Positions 5,442 through 14,644 of a stretch of DNA of 18,452 bases are shown one piece after another. Location: assembly GCA_018382125.1 (NCBI GenBank), contig JAGZQO010000036.1:1-18452 (forward strand), read 5' to 3'. The notes beneath the pieces are model-generated. The model was not told where the DNA came from and ran no database searches. It was given only the letters and a program-made list of their open reading frames with translations. Positions within the stretch are counted from its first letter, which is position 1. Every line of letters begins with the position of its first letter. A program made the translations under genes and the position numbers. The DNA is from Collinsella sp. Lineage in GTDB: Bacteria > Actinomycetota > Coriobacteriia > Coriobacteriales > Coriobacteriaceae.

Positions 5442-7301
5442 CTACTCCTCGCCCTCGAGCTTTTCGCTCGCCTCGAGCCACGCCATCTCCAGCTCGTCCA
5501 TGGCGGCGTGAGCCTCGTCGATCTTTGCCTGCTGCTCGCCGAGCGCCGTGTAGTTGGTGGGATCGACTTGGGCCATTGCTGCCTCGGCCTCCTCAACGCG
5601 GGTGCGCTGCGTCTCCATCTTGCGCTCGAGCGAACTCACCTCGCGGCGGAGCTTCTGGCGCTCGGCGTTGGACAGGCCGTTGGGCTGACCGCTCGACTTG
5701 GGCTTTTCGGCCGCAGCTGCCGCGGCACCGGTGTCGAACGTGCCGGTCTTGGCGCTCGGCGCGCCCACGGGCTCGCCCTCAGCGGTAGCGTTGCACAGGC
5801 GCAGGTACTGGTCCACGCCACCGGGCATATGCGTCAGGTGGCCGTCGAGCAGCGCCCACTGCTGGTCGGTCACGCGCTCCATCAAAAAGCGGTCGTGCGT
5901 CACCAGGATCAGCGTGCCGGGCCAGCCGTCCAGCAGGTCCTCGACAATCGCGAGCATGTCGGTATCCAGGTCGTTGCCCGGCTCGTCCAGGATGAGCACG
6001 TTGGGCTCGTCCAGAATCGTCAGCAACAGCGACAGGCGACGGCGCTGGCCGCCCGAAAGATCGCCGATGCGGCTCCAGAGCTGCTGCGTCGTAAAGCCCA
6101 GGCGCTCGCAAAGCTTCTCGGGCGAAGTCTCCTTGCCGTCGATGACGTAGTACTTCTTATAGTGGCTGAGCACCTCGCGGATCGTGTCGCCCATGTAGGG
6201 CTCGAGCTCCTCGAGCTGCTGCGACAGCACGCCAAAGCGCACTGTCTGGCCAATCTTCACGCGGCCGCGCGTGGGCGCAATTTTGCCCTGGATCACATCA
6301 AGCAGCGTCGACTTGCCAGCGCCATTCTCGCCCAAAAGACCATAGCGGTCGCCCGCACCAATGAGCCAGGTCACGTCGGAGAGTACCTGCTTGGGCGCGC
6401 CGTCGGTATCGGCATAGCCGGCGTCCACGTCGACCACATCGATAACCTGCTTGCCCAGGCGGCTCACGGCCAGGCGCTTGAGCTCCAGCTCGTCACGCAC
6501 GGGCGGCACGTCGGCGATCAGCTCACGAGCGGCATCCACGCGAAACTTGGGCTTGGTGGAACGAGCCTGGGCACCGCGGCTCAGCCACGCGAGCTCCTTG
6601 CGCGCCATGTTGCGACGGCGCTCCTCGGTAACGGCGGCCATGCGGTCGCGCTCCACGCGCTGCAGGATGTATGCCGAATAGCCGCCCTCGAAGGGATCGA
6701 CCTGGCCGTCGTGGACCTCCCACATGCTGGTGCAGACCTCGTCCAAGAACCAGCGGTCGTGCGTGACCACGAGCATGGCACCCTGGCCGCGCTGCCAGCG
6801 GGCCTTTAAGTGACGCGCGAGCCAGTTGATGGTGCGCATATCCAGGTGGTTGGTGGGCTCGTCGAGCATGAGCACGTCGTAATCGCCGATCAGCAAGCGC
6901 GCGAGGTCCACGCGACGGCGCTGACCGCCCGAAAGCTCGCCCACCGTGCCCTCCCAGGGCACATCGCTGATGAGGCCGGCGAGGATCTGGCGCGTGCGGG
7001 GGCTCGACGCCCACTCGTACTCGGGGGCGTCGCCCACAACGGCATGATGCACGGTATCAGTATCGACCAGGTTGTCCTTTTGGCCGAGCAGACCGATCGT
7101 CGTGCCGCGGCGGTGCGTCACGCGTCCGTCGTCGGGCTCCAGCGTGCCAGCGAGCACGCTCAGCAGCGTCGACTTGCCGTCGCCGTTTTTACCGACAATA
7201 CCAATGCGGTCGCCCTCGCCCACGCCGAGCGTCACGCTATCGAAAATATGCTTGGTGGGAAACTCTAGGCTGACGGAATCGCATCCCAAAAGAATCGCCA
7301 T
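5442..7301 (-). CDS. uup: ABC-F ATPase, Uup-like
   Basis: The 619-residue protein starts at the ATG at 7301, behind an AAGGAG site 8 bases upstream; longer frames upstream lack support. It contains two ABC domains without membrane segments. Walker A motifs are GKNGDGKST (37-45) and GENGAGKST (324-332), with signatures LSGGQRRR at 123-130 and 415-422. The second Walker B reads L-D-E-P-G-N-D-L-D, where threonine is more usual than glycine. The interdomain linker (about 215-260) has the K-E-L-A-W-L-x-R-G-A-x-A-R pattern of Uup, and residues from about 545 to the end form the coiled-coil Uup C-terminal domain. Family members act on ribosomes or DNA-branched structures. An antibiotic-resistance role is less likely than housekeeping. 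It is followed by the Cof HAD gene. Confidence 0.9.
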   Translation of the reverse strand: MAILLGCDSVSLEFPTKHIFDSVTLGVGEGDRIGIVGKNGDGKSTLLSVLAGTLEPDDGRVTHRRGTTIGLLGQKDNLVDTDTVHHAVVGDAPEYEWASSPRTRQILAGLISDVPWEGTVGELSGGQRRRVDLARLLIGDYDVLMLDEPTNHLDMRTINWLARHLKARWQRGQGAMLVVTHDRWFLDEVCTSMWEVHDGQVDPFEGGYSAYILQRVERDRMAAVTEERRRNMARKELAWLSRGAQARSTKPKFRVDAARELIADVPPVRDELELKRLAVSRLGKQVIDVVDVDAGYADTDGAPKQVLSDVTWLIGAGDRYGLLGENGAGKSTLLDVIQGKIAPTRGRVKIGQTVRFGVLSQQLEELEPYMGDTIREVLSHYKKYYVIDGKETSPEKLCERLGFTTQQLWSRIGDLSGGQRRRLSLLLTILDEPNVLILDEPGNDLDTDMLAIVEDLLDGWPGTLILVTHDRFLMERVTDQQWALLDGHLTHMPGGVDQYLRLCNATAEGEPVGAPSAKTGTFDTGAAAAAAEKPKSSGQPNGLSNAERQKLRREVSSLERKMETQRTRVEEAEAAMAQVDPTNYTALGEQQAKIDEAHAAMDELEMAWLEASEKLEGEE

Positions 7302-7361
7302 ATGCCCTGCTCCTTCGTAGAAATTCAACGTTGTCCATGATAGCAGCGAGCCCCACCCCAA

Positions 7362-7396
7362 ACCACCACGAAGGCGCCTGTCCCCTTTGTGGTGGT
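7362..7396. repeat. Short intergenic palindrome
   Basis: A 13-bp stem forms between 7362-7374 and 7384-7396 (ACCACCAC...GTGGTGGT outer arms, one G-T pair). The loop region reads CGCCTGTCC. It lies 60 bases upstream of the ABC-F start and outside the terminator of pstB. The core AAGG..CCTGTCCCC resembles that of the hairpin at 17661-17686, suggesting a dispersed family. Confidence 0.7.
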
Positions 7397-7411
7397 CGTT
7401 TCGGTCGCAGA

Positions 7412-7448
7412 GTAAAAGGCGGGCCATCTCCCACAAGAGATGACCCGC
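7412..7448 (-). terminator. Rho-independent terminator of the pst operon
   Basis: Read on the - strand, an 11-bp stem with one mismatch (7448-7437 with 7430-7419) encloses a 6-base loop and is followed by CTTTTAC. It lies about 60 bases past the pstB stop codon and separates the phosphate operon from the downstream ABC-F gene. Confidence 0.8.
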
Positions 7449-7461
7449 TTCTCCAATCAGT

Positions 7462-7487
7462 CCCGCGGCAACCGTGGCCGCCGCGGG
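7462..7487. repeat. GC-rich hairpin just 3' of pstB
   Basis: CCCGCGGC (7462-7469) pairs perfectly with GCCGCGGG (7480-7487) around a 10-base loop. It lies 19 bases past the pstB stop codon and 14 bases before the terminator hairpin. It may protect the 3' end of the pst transcript or assist termination. Confidence 0.55.
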
Positions 7488-7505
7488 CCTCAAGCATGTC
7501 CCGGA

Positions 7506-8374
<869 letters not shown>

Positions 8375-8378
<4 letters not shown>

Positions 8379-9301
8379 TCGGCCGTCATCTTCCTTGCCA
8401 GTTGCTTGCCCACAATGCGGGCGATTACGTTAAACAGCAGCACGCAAATCATCAGCAGTGCCGCGGTACCCCAAACGATCTGCTGGGCCTCGGGGCTGCC
8501 TTCGCCATAGATCTTGTAGATATGCACGGCGAGCGACTCACCGGGGCGGAACACGTTCCAGGCGCAAGTAGGGCTCGACAGGTTAAGGCTCAAGAAGTTG
8601 AGGCGAACCGGCGAGCTCATGCCCGAGGTAAAGAGCAGCGCCGCGGCCTCGCCAAAGACGCGGCCGGCCGAAAGCACGATGCCGGTCACGATGGCGGGCA
8701 TGGCCTCGGGAATCAGGATGTGCAGCGTGGCCTCCCAGCGGGTAAGGCCCATGGCCAGGCATGCATCGCGCTGGGCCTGTGGCACGTCCTCGAGCGCCTG
8801 CTGAATCACGCGCACCAGAATGGGGATATTGAACATGGTGAGCGCGACGGCGCCGGAGATGATGGAGTACTTCCAGCCCAGCTGCACCGAGAACACCAGG
8901 AAGCCAAACATGCCGACGACGATGGAAGGCAGCGAGGACAGCGTCTCGATGGCGGTAGAGGCGATGTCGCGGATAGGGCCGTTCGGCGCGTACTCAACCA
9001 GGAAGACCGCTCCGCCTAGGCTGATGGGCACCGAGATGATCAGAGTGATCAGCAGCAGGTAGAACGAGTCGAACAGCTGGTAGAGCACGCCGCCCTGCGT
9101 TCCGTTGGCGCGCGACGGCTCTGTGAGAAAGCCCGGCTGGAACAGCGTCGAGATGCCCTCGAACAGGATATAGGCCACCATGGAGATGACGATGAGCATG
9201 ACGATGGCGACGATCGCCGTCAGCACGCCCGTGGCGATGCGATCCTGCTTTTGGACACGCCCGAGCCTCGCCTCGTCGATGTGGATGCGCGTGCTAGCCA
9301 C
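8375..9301 (-). CDS. pstA: Phosphate ABC transporter permease PstA
   Basis: This 308-residue membrane permease has about six hydrophobic segments and the binding-protein-dependent transport EAA-type loop (about A-M-G-L-T-R-W-E-A near residue 190). I chose the GTG at 9301 because AAGGGGG lies 9 bases upstream; the frame also runs back to a TTG at 9325 without a better site. The start overlaps the end of pstC by 8 bases and the stop overlaps the start of pstB by 4, so translation of the three genes is probably coupled. A long N-terminal tail of about 20 residues precedes the first membrane segment. It pairs with PstC to form the channel. Confidence 0.92.
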
Positions 9302-10202
9302 GAGCCTTCGCCCCCTTGCGGCCAATGAGATGGATGATCAGGATGAAGATGAGGCTCATGCCCATCAGCAGCAGACCGAGTGCCCACAGGACGTCGTCCT
9401 GGGCCGAGCCCTCGGCGTAGACCGCCATGGACGTGGTGAGCGTGGTGGTGATGGTCGAAGCCGGCGACAGCAGCGACGTCGGCATGGCCTCGATGCCGCC
9501 GATGACCATGCGCACGGCGAGCGTCTCGCCAAAGGCGCGGGTCATGCCCAAGATAACCGCGGTCATGAGCGACGGCATGGCGGACTTGAGCACCACGTGC
9601 CAGATGGTCTGCCAGCGGGTGTAGCCCAGCGCGAGCGAGCCCTGTCGGTAGCCGTCGGGCACGGCGCGCAGGCCATCGACCGAAAGCGTGGTCATCGTCG
9701 GCAGAATCATGACCGCCAGCACGATGGCGCCGGGCAAGATGCCCAGGCCCGTGCTCACGTGGAAAACGCTCTTCATAAGACCGACGACCACGTGAAAACC
9801 GATCAGGCCAAAGACGACCGAGGGGATGCCGGTCAAAAGCTCAATGAGCGGCTGAAAGATCTTAGAGCCAAACTTAGGGCTAATCTCGACCGCAAAGATG
9901 GCAGAGCCGATGGCGATGGGCAGCGCGATAAGCGTGGAGAGTACCATGACCGCAAACGAGGTGACGATCAGGGGCAGGGCGCCGGTATAGGGCAGGCCGT
10001 TTTCGGCTGTGTTGGCCAGGTCCCACTTGGTGCCGGTGAAAAACTCGACGACCGAGACGCCGTCCTTGACAAAAGCCGAGAGGCCCTTTTGGGCGACCAT
10101 AAAGATGAGCGCGGCAACGACAAGCGTCACGAGCGCTACGCACGCGCCCGTGACGCCCAGGCCCACGTTCTCAAGGTCGCGCTTTGGCAGCTGTTTTGCC
10201 AT
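9294..10202 (-). CDS. pstC: Phosphate ABC transporter permease PstC
   Basis: This 302-residue inner-membrane permease has about six transmembrane segments, a periplasm-facing-type loop after the first one with the F-x-T-G-T-K-W pattern typical of PstC, and the cytoplasmic coupling loop A-L-G-Y-T-R-W-Q near residue 195. R-A-F-G-E-T at about 224-229 is the conserved PstC/PstA motif. The ATG at 10202 follows GGAAAGG. It lies 24 bases after the pstS stop and overlaps pstA. It partners PstA in the phosphate importer. Confidence 0.94.
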   Translation of the reverse strand: MAKQLPKRDLENVGLGVTGACVALVTLVVAALIFMVAQKGLSAFVKDGVSVVEFFTGTKWDLANTAENGLPYTGALPLIVTSFAVMVLSTLIALPIAIGSAIFAVEISPKFGSKIFQPLIELLTGIPSVVFGLIGFHVVVGLMKSVFHVSTGLGILPGAIVLAVMILPTMTTLSVDGLRAVPDGYRQGSLALGYTRWQTIWHVVLKSAMPSLMTAVILGMTRAFGETLAVRMVIGGIEAMPTSLLSPASTITTTLTTSMAVYAEGSAQDDVLWALGLLLMGMSLIFILIIHLIGRKGAKARG

Positions 10203-10226
10203 TGCAAACCTTTCCGGGGCGATTAC

Positions 10227-11165
10227 TTATTTAGCAGAGACCTTGCCGCTGGCGTCCTTGACGACCTTCATGGCAGAGACGGGGATAAAGCCCTGCTCCT
10301 CGACGAGCTTGCCCTGAACGTCGTCGGAGAGCATAAACTCCAGGAAGGCCTTGGTGGCCTCGTCGGCGTCCTTGGGGCAGTACATGTGCTCGGTAGCCCA
10401 GATCTTGAAAGAGTCGTCGGTGACGTTCTTGCTCTTGGGCTCGACGCCCTCGACTTTGATGGCGTTGAACTTGGAGTCATCGAAGTGCGAGAAGTCGAGG
10501 TAGGAGATGGCGTTGTCGGTACTGCCCATCTGAGTCTGGACGTCGCCGGACTTGTCGAGCTCGGCATCGCCCTTAAAGTCGACGGCCTCGTCGCCAAAGA
10601 CGGCGGCCTCGAAGGTGGCGCGGGTGCCGGAGCCGGCCTTGCGGTTGAGGACGACGATGGTGGCGTCGTCGCCGCCGACCTCCTTCCAGTTGGTAATCTG
10701 ACCGGAGAAGATACCCTTGAGCTGCTCGAGGGACAGGTCGTCGACCGTCACGTTCTTGGAAACGACGGGGCCCATGCCCACGACGGCAACCTCGTGGTCG
10801 ACGAGGTTCTTGACCTGGTCGGCCTCGAGCTTGGTCTCGGCGAAGACGTCGGAGTTGCCGATGGTGACGGTGCCGGCGGCAACAGCGGTCAGGCCCTTGC
10901 CCGAACCGTTACCCGAGCCGGAGACGGAGACATCGGGGTTGGCGTCCATGAACTTCTCGGCAGCGGCCTCGACGAGAGCCTGGAACGAAGAGGCACCGTC
11001 GTAAGTCACCTCGCCGGAGACGGACTCGGCAGCAGCGGCGCTACCCTTGTCGGCGGCATCGGATGCGCCGGAGCCGCCGCAACCAACGAGACCGAGACCG
11101 ACGATGCTGGCAAAACCACCAGCGAGGCCGAGGAACTGACGACGAGAATAAGCCTGATCGAGCAT
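10227..11165 (-). CDS. pstS: Phosphate-binding lipoprotein PstS with Tat-type signal
   Basis: The 312-residue substrate-binding protein starts at the ATG at 11165, preceded by AAAGGAAG. The signal sequence carries S-R-R-Q-F-L-G (7-13), a twin-arginine motif, followed by a hydrophobic stretch and the lipobox L-V-G-C with C29 as the lipidated residue, so export as a folded Tat lipoprotein is inferred. Phosphate-binding features typical of PstS are seen: G-S-G-x-G near 95-100 and the G-S-G-T-R segment later on. A Gly/Ser/Ala-rich linker (about 30-50) tethers the domain. It is the first gene of the pst operon, the usual place for the most abundant component. Confidence 0.94.
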   Translation of the reverse strand: MLDQAYSRRQFLGLAGGFASIVGLGLVGCGGSGASDAADKGSAAAAESVSGEVTYDGASSFQALVEAAAEKFMDANPDVSVSGSGNGSGKGLTAVAAGTVTIGNSDVFAETKLEADQVKNLVDHEVAVVGMGPVVSKNVTVDDLSLEQLKGIFSGQITNWKEVGGDDATIVVLNRKAGSGTRATFEAAVFGDEAVDFKGDAELDKSGDVQTQMGSTDNAISYLDFSHFDDSKFNAIKVEGVEPKSKNVTDDSFKIWATEHMYCPKDADEATKAFLEFMLSDDVQGKLVEEQGFIPVSAMKVVKDASGKVSAK

Positions 11166-11311
11166 GATCTTCCTTTCATACATGCGACTCGCGGGCACCC
11201 CACCCGCTTTGCTGTTTGGAAAGATACGGCCCCGACCGGGCAGCGTCCGCGCCAACTACGGTTTCTTACGGGCATTTGATAGACCCTTACCGCAAGCGCA
11301 GCACGGCCTTT

Positions 11312-11328
11312 ACAAACGAATAACAAAC
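11312..11328 (-). promoter_or_regulatory. Candidate PHO-box-like direct repeat upstream of pstS
   Basis: On the - strand GTTTGT occurs twice, at 11328-11323 and 11317-11312, exactly 11 bases apart. Actinobacterial PhoP boxes are built from 11-bp direct-repeat units starting GTT, but their usual continuation is C-A-C-C, which is absent here. Position about 150 bases upstream of pstS fits a regulatory site. No phoP/phoR gene is in the window. Confidence 0.3.
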
Positions 11329-11362
11329 CCGCCACCAAGCATGACCCGCCTTTTACACCAAT

Positions 11363-11438
11363 AAAAACAAAGTTGCGGTGAAATAGTTCCTGCTTGGCCA
11401 TCAAATGGCCCATTCTAGGAACTATTCCACCGCAACTT
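11363..11438 (-). terminator. Terminator of the dipeptidase gene, a member of a dispersed palindrome family
   Basis: Arms at 11370-11391 and 11417-11438 pair over 22 bp with a single mismatch, which is a G-U wobble in - strand RNA. Inside them GGCCAT/ATGGCC forms a second stem with a CAA loop. On the - strand TGTTTTTATT follows at once, so it works as a terminator for the gene ending at 11460. The outer 16 bases recur in the palindrome at 14645-14711. Confidence 0.85.
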
Positions 11439-11459
11439 AGATTGGGAAACCGCGAGACC

Positions 11460-12896
11460 TTAAAGCTCTAATTCATTCAAACGGAGGATCGCAACAATAT
11501 AGATCTTGAGCGCCTGCTTGAGCTGTTCCTCGTTGGCGCACTCGTTGGGGCCGTGCATCTGGCCGCCCCACGAGGGCAGCTCCAGGCCGGTCTCCTCGGG
11601 GCCAAACGAGACGGCGCGGGCAAAGTTGCGCGCGTACGTGCCGCCGCCCATGGCAAAGGGTTCAGCATGCTTGCCGGTGAACTCGTTATAGGTATCGATA
11701 AGCGCCTTCACGGCCGGATCATCGGCAGAGACCGAGAACGGCACCTTCGCGCGACCCAGCTGGCACGTCACGCCGAAACGGCCCACGAGCGGATCGAGCT
11801 GCTCGCGGATGGTATCGGCACTCGTGCTGTCGGGGAAGCGCACGTCGATGACCTGCTCGATATGGCCATCCGCCACGCGGATGACGCCAGCGTTGCAGGT
11901 AAGCGGGCCAAACGCCGGACTCGTCGCATCGATACCCAGGCCGCGGCCATAGGCGTCCGCATGCACAAAGGCCAAAAACTTGACAAACTCGTGCTCGGCG
12001 GGCGTCAACAGGCGCTTGTCACGGGCGCCAAACGCGTCCTCGGCCTCGCGCAGATACGCCACGATCAGGCCGACAGCGTTGATAGTGCCCTCAGGCATCG
12101 AGGCATGACCGCCAATGCCGTGGGCAAAAATCTGCGCATGCCCGTTATCGAGTGTCGTGATCTCAAGGCGATCGGCGTTCTCGACCGGCGCCGGCAGCTC
12201 ATCGGCGGCAATCGCGAGCTCGCAGATGGACTGCGACGGAATGGCATTGCTCGCCTCGGCGCCGCTCCACGACACGATGCGCCCGCCGTCGATCTTGGAG
12301 CTCACGAACGTCGCCCCAAACTGGCCCTTCTCGGCATTGCAGACCGGGAACTCGGCATCGGGCGTAAACAAAAAGTCGGGGTCTGCGTGGTTCTCCAGAT
12401 AATGGTGAACGTCGGACATGCCCACTTCCTCATCGCAGCCCAGCAGCGCGCGGAAAGCATAGCGCGGGGTAATGCCGTGCTTGAGCAGATAAGCGCCGGC
12501 GTAGAGCGACAGCACCGCCGGACCCTTGTCGTCAATCACGCCGCGACCGAGCAGCCAGCCCTCGCGGCGCTCCATCGCAAACGGGTCGGTGTTCCAACCG
12601 GGGCCAGCGGGAACCACGTCCACGTGGCAGATAGTCGCGAGCTGCTTGTCGCCGCGACCCGGGATATCGGCGATTCCCACATAGCCCCCGTCGTCGCTCG
12701 TCTGATAGCCGAGCTTTTGCGCAATGCCGAGCGCGCAATCGAGCGCGTCACGGACCGGGCGGCCAAACGGCGCACCGGGCTCCGCATCGGCAGCAACGGC
12801 CACGGACGGATAGCTCACCAGTTGTTCGATATCGGCAACGACATCCTCCCAGACCTCGTCGACATACTCGGCAACGCTCTGCTCCACCTGATTCAT
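11460..12896 (-). CDS. pepV: M20-family dipeptidase, PepV/Sapep-like
   Basis: The 478-residue metallopeptidase starts at the ATG at 12896 behind AAGGAGG. Length and motifs match PepV and the Sapep Mn(II)-dependent dipeptidases: H91-V-D93 (first metal ligand region), G-R-G-V-I-D-D-K-G-P around D122 (bridging ligand), G-C-D-E-E-V-G at 153-159 (catalytic base and ligand), T-P-D-A-E-F at 178-183, and a late G-G-Q-M-H-G-P ligand histidine. A lid domain with F-A-H-G-I-G-G-H-A-S lies in the middle. It cleaves dipeptides in the cytoplasm and probably contributes to amino acid supply. The HAD gene at 12952-13614 lies 55 bases upstream in the same direction and could share its transcript. Confidence 0.92.
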   Translation of the reverse strand: MNQVEQSVAEYVDEVWEDVVADIEQLVSYPSVAVAADAEPGAPFGRPVRDALDCALGIAQKLGYQTSDDGGYVGIADIPGRGDKQLATICHVDVVPAGPGWNTDPFAMERREGWLLGRGVIDDKGPAVLSLYAGAYLLKHGITPRYAFRALLGCDEEVGMSDVHHYLENHADPDFLFTPDAEFPVCNAEKGQFGATFVSSKIDGGRIVSWSGAEASNAIPSQSICELAIAADELPAPVENADRLEITTLDNGHAQIFAHGIGGHASMPEGTINAVGLIVAYLREAEDAFGARDKRLLTPAEHEFVKFLAFVHADAYGRGLGIDATSPAFGPLTCNAGVIRVADGHIEQVIDVRFPDSTSADTIREQLDPLVGRFGVTCQLGRAKVPFSVSADDPAVKALIDTYNEFTGKHAEPFAMGGGTYARNFARAVSFGPEETGLELPSWGGQMHGPNECANEEQLKQALKIYIVAILRLNELEL

Positions 12897-12951
12897 GAAC
12901 GACCTCCTTACCAATGAGCGACGGGTACGCCCGCCCCTCACATTATGTCTA

Positions 12952-13614
12952 TTAGATAGCGAAAAGTTTAGCAAGCTCGGCCACCGAGTGCACCACCGCA
13001 TCGGCGCCCGCGGCCTCGTGCTCCCCCGGCGCTGCCGCGCCCGAATAGATGCCGATGCACGGCACGCCCATCGCGTGCGCGCCCTCCACATCGTTAAAGC
13101 GATCGCCGATCATCACGGCATCGTCGGCCGTCGCGCCGAGCGCCGCCAGGGCATCGCGAACCGAATCGGCCTTGGTCTCGCGTCCCTGCGGCGGATTCAT
13201 GCCAACCACAGCTTCGAACTGGCAAAGCCCCAGCTCATGAACCATATCGATGCACTTCGCCTCCATGCGAGACGTCGCCACGGCCATACGCTTGCCCTGG
13301 GCGGCCAACCCATCCAGCAGCTCGGGGACCCCATCGAACACGGGGTACTCCTCCGGCCCCAGCTCATCAAAAAAGGCGCGGTACTCGTCGGCCACCACAA
13401 GCGACTCCTCGCGGGAAAAGCCGTAAAAGTCGTGAAAGCTCTTCCACAGGGGCGGCCCGATCATACGGCGCAGATCACCCATCTGCGCCTCCGAAAACCC
13501 GCGCGCAGCCAGCGTCTTGCGCGTCGAGGTCATCACTGCCCGGCCCGTATCTGCCACCGTGCCGTCAAAATCGAACAACACGACCGGCCGTTTGCCTATC
13601 TCCAACGCCTCCAT
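12952..13614 (-). CDS. HAD-superfamily phosphatase, Gph/PpaX-like
   Basis: This 220-residue hydrolase has D15-F-D17-G-T-V, the V-A-T-S motif II (T114), K148 and M-I-G-D-R-F-N-D (D171, D175). The small helical cap between motifs I and II marks the phosphoglycolate-phosphatase/pyrophosphatase subgroup. I chose the ATG at 13614 because AAGAGG lies 7 bases upstream; the ATG at 13620 is only a base or two from it. Substrate is not readable; 5'-nucleotidase-like activity is an alternative. It is divergent from the DegV gene and may be co-transcribed with the dipeptidase downstream. Confidence 0.88.
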   Translation of the reverse strand: MEALEIGKRPVVLFDFDGTVADTGRAVMTSTRKTLAARGFSEAQMGDLRRMIGPPLWKSFHDFYGFSREESLVVADEYRAFFDELGPEEYPVFDGVPELLDGLAAQGKRMAVATSRMEAKCIDMVHELGLCQFEAVVGMNPPQGRETKADSVRDALAALGATADDAVMIGDRFNDVEGAHAMGVPCIGIYSGAAAPGEHEAAGADAVVHSVAELAKLFAI

Positions 13615-13655
13615 CGGCATTCCTCTTCCCCAGTTGACGATTTCCACACCGACAC

Positions 13656-13684
13656 TTCAAACTGTTGACTATTCAACAATTGAA
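13656..13684. promoter_or_regulatory. Cluster of TTGA/TCAA half-sites in the HAD-DegV divergent region
   Basis: Two overlapping palindromes occur: GTTGACTATTCAAC at 13664-13677 and TTCAACAATTGAA at 13672-13684, with one more TTCAA at 13656-13660. The site lies between the divergent starts at 13614 and 13771, so one regulator could control both. TTGACT at 13665-13670 may double as a -35 hexamer and TATACT further right as a -10, but the spacing is poor. Confidence 0.4.
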
Positions 13685-13770
13685 CCTAGTAATGTGGAAC
13701 GACTCTACTATACTTGTCGCACTTTGCTCTCAGAAGGCGGCGCGCAAGCGCCCCAACGAAAGGTGCAATT

Positions 13771-14631
13771 ATGTCTTTTGCCATCATAACCGACTCCACG
13801 TCGGACATCTCCCCCGCCCACGCTCAAGAGCTCGGCATTTACGTGATTCCGCTGCATGTGATTATCGAGGGCGAGGACCTGCTCGACCAGGTGCAGATTA
13901 CCGCCGAGGAATACGTCGCGCGCATGGCCGGCTCCGAGCAACTGCCGCACACCTCGCAGCCGAGCGCCGGCGAGTTCAAGGCACTCTTTGACCGCGTGCT
14001 CGCCGACGGCCACGACAGCGCGATCTTTATCTCGCTGTGCAGCGAATGGTCCGCCTGCTATTCCAACGCATGCCTGGTCGCCGAGACCCACGAGCTCGAC
14101 GTGCGCTGCATCGATTCGCGCACTGGCTCGGGCGCCGAGGGCCTGCTGGTGGAGTACGCGCGGGCCATGCGCGAAGATGGCCGCAGCCTGGACGAGACCG
14201 AGGCGCAGATTCGCGCGACGCTGCCCGACGCCCACCTGCTGCTGATTCCCCGCACGCTTGAGAATCTCGTTAAGAACGGCCGCGCGCCCAAGCTCGCCGG
14301 CCAGCTCACGCAAATGCTCAACATTCGCCTGGCCGTTTCACCGGAGTGGAAATCGGGCGAGATCAAGGCCATCAAGAAGGGCCGCGGTGCCAAGCGCATC
14401 GTTGCCAACACCATGGCCGATTGCCTCGCATTTTTGGACGAGCACCCGGGCTCAAGCGTGCGCGTGCTCACGACCGGCGCCGCCGAGGAGCAGGAACTCG
14501 TCAGCCAAGCGCTCGCAGGCCAAGTCTATGTAGACGCCGGCACCGGCCCCATCGGCTGCACCATCGCCACCCATGTAGGCGTCGATGCCATCGCCATCAG
14601 CTACTGCCCCCGCTACCAGCCAACTCACTAG
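13771..14631 (+). CDS. DegV-family fatty-acid-binding protein
   Basis: The protein has 286 residues from the ATG at 13771, with GAAAGG 7-8 bases upstream. It shows the DegV two-domain plan: an N-terminal A-I-I-T-D-S-T-S-D segment (4-12), the T-S-Q-P-S motif at about 64-68 that lines the lipid carboxylate site, and F-I-S-L-C-S-E-W-S-A at about 88-97, followed by the C-terminal domain. Family members such as FakB carry fatty acids to the kinase FakA for incorporation into phospholipid. No FakA gene is in the window, so whether this is a true FakB is unknown. It is monocistronic, ending just before a palindromic element. Confidence 0.9.
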   Translation: MSFAIITDSTSDISPAHAQELGIYVIPLHVIIEGEDLLDQVQITAEEYVARMAGSEQLPHTSQPSAGEFKALFDRVLADGHDSAIFISLCSEWSACYSNACLVAETHELDVRCIDSRTGSGAEGLLVEYARAMREDGRSLDETEAQIRATLPDAHLLLIPRTLENLVKNGRAPKLAGQLTQMLNIRLAVSPEWKSGEIKAIKKGRGAKRIVANTMADCLAFLDEHPGSSVRVLTTGAAEEQELVSQALAGQVYVDAGTGPIGCTIATHVGVDAIAISYCPRYQPTH

Positions 14632-14644
14632 GGACGCCCACATC

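Noticed and set aside
4497..6809. 770-codon + strand open frame opposite the HAD and ABC-F genes
   Set aside because: Composition is histidine/arginine/leucine-rich antisense sequence; both - strand genes have complete catalytic motifs and ribosome binding sites.
9302..9325. Longer pstA form beginning with TTG at 9325
   Set aside because: The GTG at 9301 has AAGGGGG at a good distance, TTG has none, and the short overlap with pstC is more typical of the operon.
9180..11279. 699-codon + strand open frame opposite pstA, pstC and pstS
   Set aside because: It is an antisense shadow of the pst operon, with low-complexity D/G/H/R-rich sequence and no ribosome binding site.
11553..12917. 454-codon + strand open frame opposite the dipeptidase gene
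   Set aside because: It is antisense to a gene with all M20 peptidase motifs and has no recognisable feature of its own.
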